This document shows, piece by piece, positions 18,896 through 28,225 of a stretch of DNA of 64,000 nucleotides (positions are counted from its first letter, which is position 1; the number at the start of each line of letters is the position of its first letter). The translations under genes and the position numbers were made by a program. The notes under the pieces were generated by a model. It was not told the DNA's origin and did no database searches. It worked only from the letters and a program-made list of their open reading frames with translations. Source of the DNA: Gottfriedia luciferensis (GTDB taxonomy: Bacteria > Bacillota > Bacilli > Bacillales > Bacillaceae_G); the NCBI RefSeq assembly GCF_001712755.1, contig NZ_MDKC01000033.1, positions 124,001-188,000 on the forward strand. The letters run 5' to 3'.

Positions 18896-19894
18896 TTACT
18901 TTGTAGATTGTCTAATTTGAAGATGATGCGGAAGAATGACTGTATGATCTTCCACTGTCTCTTTATTCATATACTTCGTTAATAATCTCATTGCAACTGC
19001 ACCAATATCATACATTGGTTGAGCAACAGATGATAATTTTGGACGTACCATTAATGCCAGCCTTGTATTATCAAATCCAAATACTTCAAGGTTATTTGGT
19101 ACTAATATTCCGTGGTCTTGAGCACTGTGGATTACACCAATCGCCATTTCATCAGATGCTACGAAAATAGCGCTCGGAATAATATTACGCTCATGGAAAG
19201 CTTCAAAAGCTTCACTTCCTGATTCATACGTATTATCACCATAAGTTACTAACTCTTCATCGAATTCGATTCCATTTTCTTGCAAAGCACGTTTATATCC
19301 TTCTAACTTACTTAATCCGATAATATTCGTTTCAGTAGGTCCGTTTACGAATGCTACTTTTTGGTGACCTTTTTTAATTAAATAATCTACTGCATCAAAT
19401 GCCGCCTGAGCATAGTCGATATTTACTGAAGGGATTTTATTAGCTTCATCATATGTAGTCGCTAATACTATTGGAACGCCAGCTTTTTCGTACTCTTCTT
19501 GATGAACATCCGTAATTGTTCCACCAATAAATAAAATTCCGTCAACTTGTTTTGCTAACATATTATTTATTAATGTAATTTCTTTCTCAACATTCTCATC
19601 CGAGTTACTTAAGATAATATTGTATTTATACATTGTTGCAATATCTTCAATACCACGGGCTAGTTCTGCATAAAAAGTATTTGAAATGTCTGGAATAATT
19701 ACACCAACTGTAGTTGTTTTTTTACTTGCTAATCCTCTTGCTACCGCATTTGGTCTATATCCTAAACGGCTGATCGCTTCGTTTACTTTTTTTCGTGTAG
19801 TAGGTTTAACATTTGGATTACCATTAACTACTCGTGAAACTGTAGCCATGGAAACGTTTGCCTCACGTGCTACATCATAAATCGTAACCGTCAT
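18896..19894 (-). CDS. ccpA: Catabolite control protein A
   Basis: LacI-family master regulator of carbon catabolite control; with HPr-Ser-P it binds cre sites. N-terminal helix-turn-helix [28 protein letters not shown] (about 3-30) followed by a periplasmic-binding-type domain, nearly identical in stretches to B. subtilis CcpA ([38 protein letters not shown]). Start at ATG 19894: GAGGAG is 8 nt upstream, while two earlier codons are too close to it. 332 aa. Own promoter with a palindrome over the -35. Confidence 0.97.
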   Translation of the reverse strand: MTVTIYDVAREANVSMATVSRVVNGNPNVKPTTRKKVNEAISRLGYRPNAVARGLASKKTTTVGVIIPDISNTFYAELARGIEDIATMYKYNIILSNSDENVEKEITLINNMLAKQVDGILFIGGTITDVHQEEYEKAGVPIVLATTYDEANKIPSVNIDYAQAAFDAVDYLIKKGHQKVAFVNGPTETNIIGLSKLEGYKRALQENGIEFDEELVTYGDNTYESGSEAFEAFHERNIIPSAIFVASDEMAIGVIHSAQDHGILVPNNLEVFGFDNTRLALMVRPKLSSVAQPMYDIGAVAMRLLTKYMNKETVEDHTVILPHHLQIRQSTK

Positions 19895-19997
19895 TTTCAT
19901 CACTCCTCTATTTTATTCTATCTATTATGTAGTTTGTTTTTTATTTAGGTAAAATAGTCATAAAACGTAATTTTCCACAAAAATAGTGCTTCATTCT

Positions 19998-20026
19998 ATC
20001 TTATAGTGAAACGAATATTCGTTCAA
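19998..20026 (-). promoter_or_regulatory. ccpA promoter with palindrome
   Basis: Minus strand TTGAAC (20021-20026), 17-nt spacer, TAAGAT (19998-20003). The perfect 14-bp palindrome AACGAATATTCGTT (20010-20023) overlaps the -35 and upstream part of the spacer, a plausible operator. Confidence 0.65.
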
Positions 20027-20109
20027 TACACCTATTAGAAAAAAATGTAAATTATTCGTAGTTTATCACTATATATTGGTAATTTAAAACAAACGTTCAC
20101 AAATTATTC

Positions 20110-20143
20110 AAAAAGCGCCGACTGATTTTGTTCAGCCAGCGCT
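20110..20143 (-). terminator. Intrinsic terminator after aroA
   Basis: Minus-strand stem agcgctggctgaa / tcagtcggcgct with mismatches, then TTTTT. Confidence 0.83.
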
Positions 20144-20153
20144 TTTATGTTGA

Positions 20154-21224
20154 TTATCGATTTATGAAAGAATTTACTTCAGACATAAATTGGTCAAATT
20201 GATCAAAATTCATTTGCTGAGATGAGTCACTTAAAGCTGTAGCAGGATCAGGATGAACTTCTGCCATAATACCATCAGCTCCAATTGCTAGTCCCGCTTT
20301 TGCTGCAGGTATTAGTAAGTCTCTTCTACCTGTCGAATGTGTCACATCAACCAATACTGGTAAATGTGTTTCTTGTTTTAAAATTGGAACAGCTGTTATA
20401 TCTAATGTATTTCTCGTAGCTTTTTCATAAGTTCTTATGCCACGTTCACATAAAATAATTTCTTGATTGCCTTCTGACATGATGTATTCAGCTGCATAAA
20501 TGAATTCTTCGATTGTCGCTGATAAACCTCTTTTTAATAAGATTGGTTTTTTTACAGAACCCGCTGCTTTTAGTAATTCAAAGTTCTGCATATTTCTTGC
20601 GCCGATTTGAATGATATCAACATAATCTAGTGCCATTTCAATATGTTCTGGGCTTACTATTTCACTAATAATTGCCAACCCATGGTTTTTGCCAACTTCT
20701 TTTAAAATCTTTAAGCCATCTTCACCTAGTCCTTGGAAGTCATAAGGAGAAGTACGTGGTTTAAATGCACCACCACGCATAATTTTGATTCCTTGTTCCT
20801 TTAAGACTTTCGCTACTGAATCAACTTGTTCATAGCTCTCGACAGCACATGGACCCGCAATAATAATTGGGCTTCCATCACCAATATTAACACCATTTAC
20901 ATTTACGATTGTGTTATCTGATTTTCTTTTTCTTGAAACAAGGAGAACTTTTTTATCGTCTTCTTCTTGAAGTTCTAAGCTACTTTTAAAAATTTCTTTA
21001 AAAATATGTTGGAGGGTAGCCGTACTAAAAGGACCTTCATTGATTTCGGCAATATGATCTAGCATCTTACGTTCCCTAACCGGGTCATAACGTTTAACGC
21101 CTTGATCAATTTTTGCTATTCCAATTTTCTTAGCGATTTCGCCTCTTTTATTTAATAACTCAAATATTTGATGATTAATCTCGTCTATTTCAATTCTAAG
21201 TTGTTCTAAATCATTTTTAGTCAA
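20154..21224 (-). CDS. aroA: Bifunctional chorismate mutase / DAHP synthase
   Basis: First enzyme of aromatic amino-acid synthesis, with an N-terminal type II chorismate mutase domain (about 1-88) that acts as the feedback sensor, and a C-terminal DAHP synthase of the KDO8P-synthase-like class (about 100-356: [43 protein letters not shown]). I use the TTG at 21224, 8 nt behind AAGGAGG, giving 356 aa against 358 in B. subtilis. Adjacent to ccpA as in B. subtilis. Confidence 0.96.
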   Translation of the reverse strand: MTKNDLEQLRIEIDEINHQIFELLNKRGEIAKKIGIAKIDQGVKRYDPVRERKMLDHIAEINEGPFSTATLQHIFKEIFKSSLELQEEDDKKVLLVSRKRKSDNTIVNVNGVNIGDGSPIIIAGPCAVESYEQVDSVAKVLKEQGIKIMRGGAFKPRTSPYDFQGLGEDGLKILKEVGKNHGLAIISEIVSPEHIEMALDYVDIIQIGARNMQNFELLKAAGSVKKPILLKRGLSATIEEFIYAAEYIMSEGNQEIILCERGIRTYEKATRNTLDITAVPILKQETHLPVLVDVTHSTGRRDLLIPAAKAGLAIGADGIMAEVHPDPATALSDSSQQMNFDQFDQFMSEVNSFINR

Positions 21225-21370
21225 ATTAAATCCTCCTTGCAAATACCAATATCTCATTTGTTATTATGACACTTTATTGAAAGCTAATCAAAACATGAGC
21301 ATTATTTTAAAAAAATGTTTTTTTAGTGAATATTTTGTATTCTAGTTGAGAATAGTTAATGACCAAATAA

Positions 21371-21404
21371 AAAGAAGAGTTAGCTTAGTAACTCTTCTTT
21401 TCGC
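21371..21404 (-). terminator. Strong hairpin terminator upstream of repeat copy B
   Basis: Perfect 12-bp stem aaagaagagtta / taactcttcttt with 6-nt loop; U-rich on the minus strand. It would end minus-strand transcripts that cross the repeat element from the 21913-23726 genes. Confidence 0.75.
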
Positions 21405-21426
21405 ATTGTTAAAAAACAACTTTTCA

Positions 21427-21900
21427 AATAATTATCAAATTTTCGTAAAAGGAGTAGTGTGATGTTGATTTCCATTACAGGCTGCTCGCTTTCCATGGGG
21501 CGAGACCTGAGCCTCCTCGGCGTAGCCTGCGGGGTCTCAGGCTTCCCGCATATCCCATAGGAGTCGAGCATCCCTCCATTCCAATCAACTAATTCATCCA
21601 AAAAAGTTTACGTTAAAAACCTATTTTAATATCCTTTTCTTAGTGTAACATAACAGAATACTAATCAGTTTGTAAGACAATTGAGATTGAAAATCAATTC
21701 ATAAACCAATCATCTATAAACTATTTATCTAAAATTGATCTTAATATTTTTAATTTCCAAAAAAACAATATAGTTTATTGATTTAAAATCGTTAATAAAT
21801 ATAAAAAATGAAGTATTTTAACATCAATAAATTTTCACTAAACTTTGTTGTCCTTATAGACTAGACCATTTTTTATTCAACACTCTGAAAAGAAGGATTA
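21427..21900 (-). repeat. Long dispersed non-coding element, copy B (contains palindrome core 21464-21590)
   Basis: Shares its whole length, with indels, with 36790-37295: a left part reading caaattttcgtaaaaggag, the palindrome core (21464-21590, gctcgctttccatggggcgag ... cccataggagtcgagca), a middle with aatcagtttgtaa, and a right end ttcaacac-ctgaaaa. No credible reading frame. The core is inverted relative to copy A. It fills the gap between aroA and the hydrolase gene. Confidence 0.82.
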
Positions 21901-21912
21901 TCAAACAAACAC

Positions 21913-22743
21913 TTAGATAGTAGTTCCTTCTTCTACATCTAATACTCTGTCTAACCATTCATTAATCAGTAAGTTGAATAGGTTCTCTTGTTCTATTTGA
22001 AGATTATGGCCAGCTTTGTCTAAAATTGCAAATGATGCTCTTGGAAAATTTTCAAGAATAGTAAATGCGTCTTTAAATCCAACGACTGAGTCTTGTAGTC
22101 CTAATAAAAAAAGACTAGGTTTTTTAAACTTAATTTTATCTATATCAAATGAAAATCCGTAGTTATTCCTTATTTTAGATAAAAATTCTTGATCAGCGAT
22201 TGAACATCCACTAACAATTTCATCTTTATAACGAACCCAAGTTTTTTCATCTAAAACTACGTTATTTGAACGAAAATCAGTTTCTTCAAGTTCATTTAAT
22301 TGATTCAAAAAAGTTTTATCTTCGACTATTACGGTATGGTTTGGTAACGACCTTTTCTCAAATTGTGGAATAATCACTGGACAAATAAATGCAGCACCTT
22401 TAACTTTTTCAGGTCTATTTGCAATTATTCCTCGTGCTAAATATCCTCCGTAAGATTCTCCGGCTAACAAAAATGATTGACCCGGAATGATCGTATCGAT
22501 AAATTTTAAGACGATATTCAGCATATCATCTGTCGTATTAATGTTTGTTCCGCCCTTTGTTTTCCCCATACCTGGTAGGTCAAAGTAAATCCTTTTATAA
22601 CCGCTTTTCTTTGTAAAAATCGGTTCCATGCAACCTTTCATTAACCTAGAGTCTGGGGTAAACCCATGAATCATAAAGATGGGTTTTCCTTCTCCTATAA
22701 TTTCATAGTTTAGATCAACATTATTTATAGTACAAAACGGCAT
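21913..22743 (-). CDS. Alpha/beta hydrolase
   Basis: 276-aa alpha/beta-hydrolase fold protein from the ATG at 22743 (MPFCTINNVDLNYE), with GGAGG 7 nt upstream. Oxyanion HGFTPDS after sheet 3, nucleophile elbow GESYGG, and a late histidine in DKAGHNLQIE give the triad. Substrate unknown. It follows the acetamidase-type gene by 23 nt on the same strand, so the two probably form an operon, perhaps for uptake or breakdown of an amide or ester. Confidence 0.85.
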   Translation of the reverse strand: MPFCTINNVDLNYEIIGEGKPIFMIHGFTPDSRLMKGCMEPIFTKKSGYKRIYFDLPGMGKTKGGTNINTTDDMLNIVLKFIDTIIPGQSFLLAGESYGGYLARGIIANRPEKVKGAAFICPVIIPQFEKRSLPNHTVIVEDKTFLNQLNELEETDFRSNNVVLDEKTWVRYKDEIVSGCSIADQEFLSKIRNNYGFSFDIDKIKFKKPSLFLLGLQDSVVGFKDAFTILENFPRASFAILDKAGHNLQIEQENLFNLLINEWLDRVLDVEEGTTI

Positions 22744-22766
22744 TTGATAACCTCCAATTTTCAAAT

Positions 22767-23726
22767 CTATTCATTTTTATAAATTGAAGTGATATTCATA
22801 TTATGAGGCAAAACAGCATGGACACCCTTAACATGGTTTACAATTTGAGTTATTCTCAAATCAACACAAACACTAGCTAAAGCAACAGCCTCTGTTTTTT
22901 CAATAGCATATAGCTCTTGAATTAACTCAACCATGCCATTTAATGCTGTTTTAGTTGCTATATTTAAGTCCTCATCAAAGCCAAATGTAAGCCACCCTGC
23001 TGGTGTGTTAGCTCGTGGCACACTAATCTGCATGTCCTCTCTTACTGTAAGAGTTAGATTCACTTTATCAAATGGAGATTCGATCGCTTGACCAGATACT
23101 TCACCATCTCCTTGTGCAGCGTGTCCATCACCCGCAGAAAAAAGTGCTCCTTCAACGGCTATAGGTAAATACAAAGTACTACCTTCAACCAACTCTTTAC
23201 AGTCGATATTTCCCCCACAATATCTCGGTGGTATCGTTGAATGAACACCTGATTCAGAAGGAGCTGTACCTAAGACTCCTAAAAATGGGACTAATGGTAC
23301 CGAAACTTCCATATCTCTTATCGTAGTCTTCGCTGTATTGTTTTTTTCATTGATTAGCCAATTTAATGTCACTTCTCGTTCTTCTGTAATACCTAATGCG
23401 TTATTTTGCCAATTCTTATTACCACCTGCACAATTCCAGCCATACCAGCCAGCTTTTAATTCGTTTATTTTAATTTCAAGTGTCATCCCCGGTTTAGCAC
23501 CTTCTACAAAAAATGGACCAATCATAGGATGACCCCATTCTTCTTCCTTTTCCCTTGACTTGAATCTTACTCTTTCTCCATTTTGATGAGAATACCCCCA
23601 CCCGATATCAATCGTATCAAATTCAATCGAATCACCAGAACGAATGATTTGAATTGGTTCATATACGTTACTAAAAGATGCATGCAAATGCTGATCTGAT
23701 GTTTTAAATTTATATGTTTCTGGCAT
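22767..23726 (-). CDS. Acetamidase/formamidase family protein
   Basis: 319-aa FmdA/AmdA-type amidase; family members hydrolyse formamide or acetamide to ammonia and the acid. Family hallmarks include GPFFVEGAKPGMTLEI, the YCGGNIDCKELVEGSTLYLPI block and SAGDGHAAQGDGEVSGQAIE. Starts MPETYKFKTSDQHLH behind a GAAGGAG site. First gene of a two-gene unit with the downstream hydrolase. Actual substrate not determinable. Confidence 0.88.
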   Translation of the reverse strand: MPETYKFKTSDQHLHASFSNVYEPIQIIRSGDSIEFDTIDIGWGYSHQNGERVRFKSREKEEEWGHPMIGPFFVEGAKPGMTLEIKINELKAGWYGWNCAGGNKNWQNNALGITEEREVTLNWLINEKNNTAKTTIRDMEVSVPLVPFLGVLGTAPSESGVHSTIPPRYCGGNIDCKELVEGSTLYLPIAVEGALFSAGDGHAAQGDGEVSGQAIESPFDKVNLTLTVREDMQISVPRANTPAGWLTFGFDEDLNIATKTALNGMVELIQELYAIEKTEAVALASVCVDLRITQIVNHVKGVHAVLPHNMNITSIYKNE

Positions 23727-23868
23727 ATTTACTCCTTCTTTCGACGCTCGATTTTATGTAAAAATAATTTAACTTTAATTAATTTCTGCGCGGAACTTCA
23801 TTTCCCTTGTTTTAATTTAAAATTTTCATTACTTTTTTCCTATAAATCATATGATTTTCTCCATCAAT

Positions 23869-23898
23869 TTGAATTGCATAAGACTTTCGGTGTATTGT
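23869..23898 (+). promoter_or_regulatory. Probable SigA promoter for the rhodanese gene
   Basis: TTGAAT (23869-23874), 18-nt spacer, TATTGT (23893-23898), 58 nt before the ATG. Confidence 0.55.
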
Positions 23899-23955
23899 AT
23901 AGTTGAGATTTCCAAAATTAGGGATTTCTAATTTCATTATACTGGAGGAGTAATA

Positions 23956-24345
23956 ATGGCAATAACTTTTAAACAAATGGTTGCAGAAGCACGTGACAAT
24001 GTACAAGGAATCAGTTCAGCTGATGCTCGTGAAAAAATTAATTCTAATCCTGAAACATTAGTAATTGATGTTCAAGACGCAGCTGATGCAGGTGCATGTG
24101 GATTAATACCAAGCAGTTTGAATATCTCACTTGGCATGCTACCAATCCGTGCAGATTTAGAATTACCAGAACATTTACGCGAGCCTAAGTTAGCGGATCG
24201 AAACCGCCCTGTTCTTGTAACATGTGGTGCAGGTGGCCAAGCATCTTTAGGAGCATATTTACTTAAAAAAATGGGATTTACTGATGTAGCATATATTGAT
24301 GGTGGTACTGCTGCGTGGAAAGCTGCTGGTTTTGACGTAGAATAA
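23956..24345 (+). CDS. Rhodanese-like domain protein
   Basis: Single-domain rhodanese of 129 aa. The active-site loop is CGAGGQA (cysteine at about 95 in VTCGAGGQASLGAYLLKKMG), followed by the usual YIDGGTAAWKAAGF ending, so it should carry a persulfide. Preceded by GGAGGAG at good spacing. Stand-alone gene with own promoter and terminator; a GC-rich palindrome lies in its 3' untranslated region. Substrate or partner unknown. Confidence 0.88.
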   Translation: MAITFKQMVAEARDNVQGISSADAREKINSNPETLVIDVQDAADAGACGLIPSSLNISLGMLPIRADLELPEHLREPKLADRNRPVLVTCGAGGQASLGAYLLKKMGFTDVAYIDGGTAAWKAAGFDVE

Positions 24346-24347
24346 TT

Positions 24348-24461
24348 CTCAGACTGCCCGCCAAACGCTCGCTTTCTTCGTTACTTCACCTGCCTGCGGT
24401 GCTCATTACCGACAATGGTAACTTCGCGCCTCGAAAGACAAACGTTTTCAATCAGTCTGAG
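24348..24461. repeat. GC-rich imperfect inverted repeat behind the rhodanese gene
   Basis: Ends are the perfect 9-bp inverted pair ctcagactg (24348-24356) / cagtctgag (24453-24461); further in, complementary cgctcgctttc and gaaagacaaacg, and an inner ttacc / ggtaa hairpin. Far richer in GC than flanks and without coding potential. Looks like a mobile palindromic unit inserted between stop codon and terminator. Confidence 0.7.
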
Positions 24462-24499
24462 TATCGAACTGTTTATGAATTTTTCAAACAACGTAAAAA

Positions 24500-24537
24500 C
24501 TGCACCTTAAGTTACGATTTAAGGTGCAGTTTTTTTA
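24500..24537 (+). terminator. Intrinsic terminator between rhodanese and ytxJ genes
   Basis: Stem ctgcaccttaa / ttaaggtgcag with T run on the plus strand and a U tract on the minus strand, so bidirectional. Confidence 0.9.
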
Positions 24538-24864
24538 TTTTTTTAGTAAAGCATTTTCAATTGAATCTTTCTTAATTGAAAAATGAGAAGTATTATAAAC
24601 TGCTTCTCCATTTTCAAAAATAAATAATTGAGGAGATTCATGTTTTATTGCCGTTTTCTCAGCAATATAGTTAGACAATTCTCTGTCATCTTGAACTTGT
24701 AAAAAATACAATGGTACATTCTCATATGCAGATGCAAATGCTAAAAATTCAGTATAAGCTGCATGACTAATTGGGCATGTTGTACTATGCTTTAAAAATA
24801 CAAATTTCTCTTCGTTGTTAGTTATTTCATCAAACTGTTGAATCGTTGATATTCGATTTACCAT
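24535..24864 (-). CDS. ytxJ: Bacillithiol-system redox protein YtxJ
   Basis: Thioredoxin-fold, monothiol protein (C in KHSTTCPIS) proposed to act as a bacilliredoxin. 109 aa from the ATG at 24864 (MVNRISTIQQ). The FVFLKHSTTCPISHAA and IKHESPQLFIFENG blocks closely match B. subtilis YtxJ. Its start overlaps the end of ytxG by 35 nt. B. subtilis has ytxH between the two; here it is absent. Confidence 0.92.
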   Translation of the reverse strand: MVNRISTIQQFDEITNNEEKFVFLKHSTTCPISHAAYTEFLAFASAYENVPLYFLQVQDDRELSNYIAEKTAIKHESPQLFIFENGEAVYNTSHFSIKKDSIENALLKK

Positions 24865-25327
24865 TTCTCTTTTTTCCCTCACGCTTCGTTTTGTACTTTT
24901 CCCATAAATCCATTGCTGTATTTCCCCAATTTGCCAATTGGGACATTTTTTCAGTACTAACTTTTACCGTATTCGATACATTATTAGCAGTATCTCGTAC
25001 TTTTTCATTCATTTCTGAGATTGTAACTCCGACTTCTTCGACTGATTTAGCTAATACATCAAGGGATTTTGCACGTTCACGCATATCTTTCGTAAGTTCG
25101 TTCGAATTATTCACAAAAATTTTAGCCTCATTTGCTAAATGATTCGAAGTATGTACTAATTGAACGGCTTCAACACAAACATTATGTAAATCTTTTTGTG
25201 TTTCAGCAATAGTAGACTCTACACCTCTAAATACCCTTTCTAGTCGGAATAAAGTACGACTTATAAATACAACTAAGATCACAAATGCAACTGCTGCGAT
25301 TAATGCACTAATAGAAATTAAATCCAT
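24830..25327 (-). CDS. ytxG: YtxG-like DUF948 membrane protein
   Basis: 165 aa from the ATG at 25327 (MDLISISALIAAVAFV; AAAGGGG upstream). N-terminal membrane helix (about 4-26) followed by a DUF948 helical region with heptad character (about 35-140). General-stress-linked family in B. subtilis. Ends with a lysine-rich tail and overlaps ytxJ, so tightly coupled. Confidence 0.88.
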   Translation of the reverse strand: MDLISISALIAAVAFVILVVFISRTLFRLERVFRGVESTIAETQKDLHNVCVEAVQLVHTSNHLANEAKIFVNNSNELTKDMRERAKSLDVLAKSVEEVGVTISEMNEKVRDTANNVSNTVKVSTEKMSQLANWGNTAMDLWEKYKTKREGKKRNGKSNINDSTV

Positions 25328-25526
25328 TCGAAAAAACCCCTTTCCTTCATAGCCTTCCACAAATTTAATCACTTATTTGGTATTATACTACAAATTTTAC
25401 CAAACACTAAACTAGTCGTAAAACAAGTTTTCAAATTCTTTAGTAAAAAAAGAATACTTTAGTAAACAAAACTGACTAAATAGTTTACAATAGGTATATA
25501 GTTATAATTATTGGAGGGAATTTTCA

Positions 25527-26642
25527 ATGAAAGATCCACGTATTTCAAAATTAGCTAAAAACTTAATCAATTACTCAGTAAAATTACAACCAGGAGAGAA
25601 AATCTTAATTGAAAACTTTAAGCTAGAAACTGAATTAGTTACAGCTTTAGTTAAAGAAGCATATGCTGCTGGTGGTTTTCCTTTCGTATCAATCAAGGAT
25701 CATAAAGTAGATCGCGCATTATTAATGGGTGCTACTGAAGAACACTTTAATAAAGTAGCAGAATACGAAGCAAATGTTATGAAAGATATGGATGCTTATA
25801 TCGGATTACGTTCAGGTGTTAATATTAATGAACTTTCTGATGTACCAGACGAAAAGACTAAAATCCATGGTAAAACTGTAGGCCAAAAAGTACATAGAGC
25901 AATTCGTGTTCCAAAAACTAAATGGGTTGTACTACGTTACCCAACTGATTCAATGGCTCAATCAGCAAAAATGAGCACTGAAGCATTTGAAGATTTCTAT
26001 TTTAATGTATGTAATTTAGATTACGGTAAAATGGACAAAGCAATGGATGCTCTTGTTGAATTAATGAACCGTACAGATAAAGTTCAAATTAAAGGTCCTG
26101 GAACTGATCTTACATTCTCAATTAAAGATATCCCAGCTATTAAATGTGCTGGTGAAATGAATATTCCCGATGGTGAAGTATTTACAGCACCTGTTCGTAA
26201 TTCAGTAAATGGTACACTTTCTTATAACACGCCATCTCCTAACAATGGATTTACATTTGAAAATGTTCAACTTAAATTCAAAGAAGGTAAAATTGTTGAA
26301 GCAACTGCTAACGACACTGAGCGTATTAACAAAATCTTTGATACAGATGAAGGTGCACGCTTTATCGGTGAATTCGCAATTGGTGTAAATCCATACATCT
26401 TACACCCAATGGGAGACATCTTATTCGATGAAAAAATCGATGGAAGCTTCCACTTCACACCAGGTCAAGCATATGATGAAGCTTACAACGGTAACAACTC
26501 AAATATCCACTGGGACATGGTATGTATCCAACGTCCTGAATATGGTGGAGGAGAAATCTATTTCGATGACGTTTTAATCCGTAAAGATGGTCTTTTCGTA
26601 ATCGAAGAATTAAAAGGATTAAACCCTGAAAACTTAAAATAA
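25527..26642 (+). CDS. ampS: Aminopeptidase, M29 family (AmpS)
   Basis: Metallo-aminopeptidase of the thermophilic M29 clan removing N-terminal residues from peptides in the cytosol. 371 aa of a family usually near 370-410. Conserved pieces include CAGEMNIPDGEVFTAP (metal-ligand glutamates), GSFHFTPGQAYDEAYNGNNS and NIHWDMVCIQRPEYGGGEIYFDD. GGAGGG site before ATG; own terminator. Codon use indicates good expression. Confidence 0.93.
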   Translation: MKDPRISKLAKNLINYSVKLQPGEKILIENFKLETELVTALVKEAYAAGGFPFVSIKDHKVDRALLMGATEEHFNKVAEYEANVMKDMDAYIGLRSGVNINELSDVPDEKTKIHGKTVGQKVHRAIRVPKTKWVVLRYPTDSMAQSAKMSTEAFEDFYFNVCNLDYGKMDKAMDALVELMNRTDKVQIKGPGTDLTFSIKDIPAIKCAGEMNIPDGEVFTAPVRNSVNGTLSYNTPSPNNGFTFENVQLKFKEGKIVEATANDTERINKIFDTDEGARFIGEFAIGVNPYILHPMGDILFDEKIDGSFHFTPGQAYDEAYNGNNSNIHWDMVCIQRPEYGGGEIYFDDVLIRKDGLFVIEELKGLNPENLK

Positions 26643-26656
26643 TCTTTAGAAAAAAG

Positions 26657-26684
26657 AACACATATTAAGCTATGTGTTTTTTTG
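26657..26684 (+). terminator. Intrinsic terminator after ampS
   Basis: Stem aacacata / tatgtgtt followed by T run. Confidence 0.85.
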
Positions 26685-26773
26685 TATCTATTGATATGAT
26701 TCCATGTAAATGGCGGTATTATGACTGAAACTTGAAAAATGAGAAGACAAGGAAAATACTCTTACAAGAATAA

Positions 26774-26796
26774 AAGACTGGGAGATTCCCAGTCTT
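26774..26796 (-). terminator. Intrinsic terminator after the DAACS transporter
   Basis: Stem aagactggga / tcccagtctt with U run on the minus strand. Confidence 0.88.
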
Positions 26797-26802
26797 CGTT
26801 TT

Positions 26803-28011
26803 TTAAGCAGCCTTTTTCCCGTTAGTCAATCTCTCAACTAACATGCTTACAGATAAATCACCTGTCGCATTTAACATTGTTGCAGGTGGGTCAATTATCG
26901 TACTAATTGCCGCAAGAATTGGTAATGATTCTACCGGTAATCCAAACAGAGAAAGAATTAACATTTCCCCGATCATTCCACCATTCGGAATTGCTCCCAT
27001 TACCATACCTACTAGTAAAGCAATACCAATTGTTACAAGATAAATATTCAAACCGGAGAAATTCATTCCAAATACACCAAAGGCAAAGGCAATTTTTACT
27101 ACTCCACCCATAACAGATCCATCTTTGTGTAATGCACTAGCTAATGGAATAACGGTCTCTCTAATGTTTTTAGATACGCCCATTTTTTCAGCTGACTCGA
27201 AATTTGTTGGAATAGTTGCCGCACTACTACAAGTACCTAAAGAGGTTAACGTTGAAGGTAATACATTTTTCCAATAAATTTTAAATCCATAACTACCACC
27301 GGCCATATAAGCAATAATACTATAAACAATAAAATAAAATAGAATAGCAGTTACATAATATAAAACGAAAACTCGCTCATATGAACCTAGTAATTCCTTT
27401 CCGTATGTTGGAACAAGATAAGCAAAATAAGCTCCAAGTCCAACCGGTGCTAGATACATAATATAGTTAACCATATTCATGATTACTACATTAGCACTTG
27501 ATAATAATTTTTTAACAATGTCTGCTTTATCGCCAGCTTTATTCGTTGCTAAACCAACTAATACAGCAAATACAATAATTGCTAACATATTGCTTCTTGA
27601 AAACAAGCCTGAGAAATCATTCACCGTAAATGTATTTACAATTTGCTCCGCTACTGATACTTTATCAGTTGCATCTGGCTTAACAATTGGGATATGAACC
27701 CCATGTGCAGGTGGATAAACTTTCATAACAACAAGCATTATGATCGCTGCAATAATACCTGTAAATAAAAATACCCCTGACATATTTCGCATAATCTTAC
27801 CGAATTTTTCTCCTCCACCATTAGCAAAGCTTGAAGCTACAGAGAAAAATACAAGCGGTACAACTACTACGAATAATAAGTTTAAAAAGAAATCCCCTAT
27901 TGGTTTAAGGGCAATTCCTACGCCTTCATTATTATAACCGATGACTGAACCTATGATGATACTACTTAGTAAAATCAAAGGGAAAGCGTAATTTCTAAAT
28001 GAAAATTTCAT
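26803..28011 (-). CDS. Dicarboxylate/amino acid:cation symporter (DAACS, GltP-type)
   Basis: 402-aa glutamate-transporter-homologue from the ATG at 28011 (MKFSFRNYAFPLIL; AGGAGGAAG upstream). Signature re-entrant loop TCSSAATIPTNFESAEKMG, SALHKDGSVMGG, PNGGMIGEML and the substrate-binding DPPATMLNATGD are present. Imports C4-dicarboxylates or acidic/neutral amino acids with Na+ or H+; the exact substrate is not clear. Monocistronic. Confidence 0.92.
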   Translation of the reverse strand: MKFSFRNYAFPLILLSSIIIGSVIGYNNEGVGIALKPIGDFFLNLLFVVVVPLVFFSVASSFANGGGEKFGKIMRNMSGVFLFTGIIAAIIMLVVMKVYPPAHGVHIPIVKPDATDKVSVAEQIVNTFTVNDFSGLFSRSNMLAIIVFAVLVGLATNKAGDKADIVKKLLSSANVVIMNMVNYIMYLAPVGLGAYFAYLVPTYGKELLGSYERVFVLYYVTAILFYFIVYSIIAYMAGGSYGFKIYWKNVLPSTLTSLGTCSSAATIPTNFESAEKMGVSKNIRETVIPLASALHKDGSVMGGVVKIAFAFGVFGMNFSGLNIYLVTIGIALLVGMVMGAIPNGGMIGEMLILSLFGLPVESLPILAAISTIIDPPATMLNATGDLSVSMLVERLTNGKKAA

Positions 28012-28111
28012 AAGCTTCCTCCTAATATAATTGCTATTTGTAGTATACCGAAAATTTAATAGTTTGTACCCCAAATTTTTAATAAAACCTTCATTTTTCT
28101 ACATAAACATA

Positions 28112-28147
28112 CAAAAAAGAACACTTTGTATGATCTACAAGTGTTCT
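28112..28147 (-). terminator. Intrinsic terminator after the DUF1292 gene
   Basis: Stem agaacactt / aagtgttct, minus-strand U run. Confidence 0.82.
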
Positions 28148-28225
28148 TCTTTTATTAAAATTACGAAATACTGCCTATACCTTTGCCCGTATTCCAATGC
28201 TTTAATCCTACTTTTTTTGATCTTA

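Noticed and set aside
20010-20023. SOS (LexA) box at ccpA
   Set aside because: Bacillus boxes are GAAC-N4-GTTC; here the half-sites are too far apart and one flank does not match.
21380-21601. 73-codon minus-strand frame in repeat copy B
   Set aside because: Translation of the palindrome core; not kept open in copy C.
23812-24006. 64-codon minus-strand frame, or its inner 41-codon part starting MKLEIPNFGN
   Set aside because: Overlaps the rhodanese promoter and ribosome site and has no Shine-Dalgarno sequence. The start resembles a HAD phosphatase motif only by a few residues.
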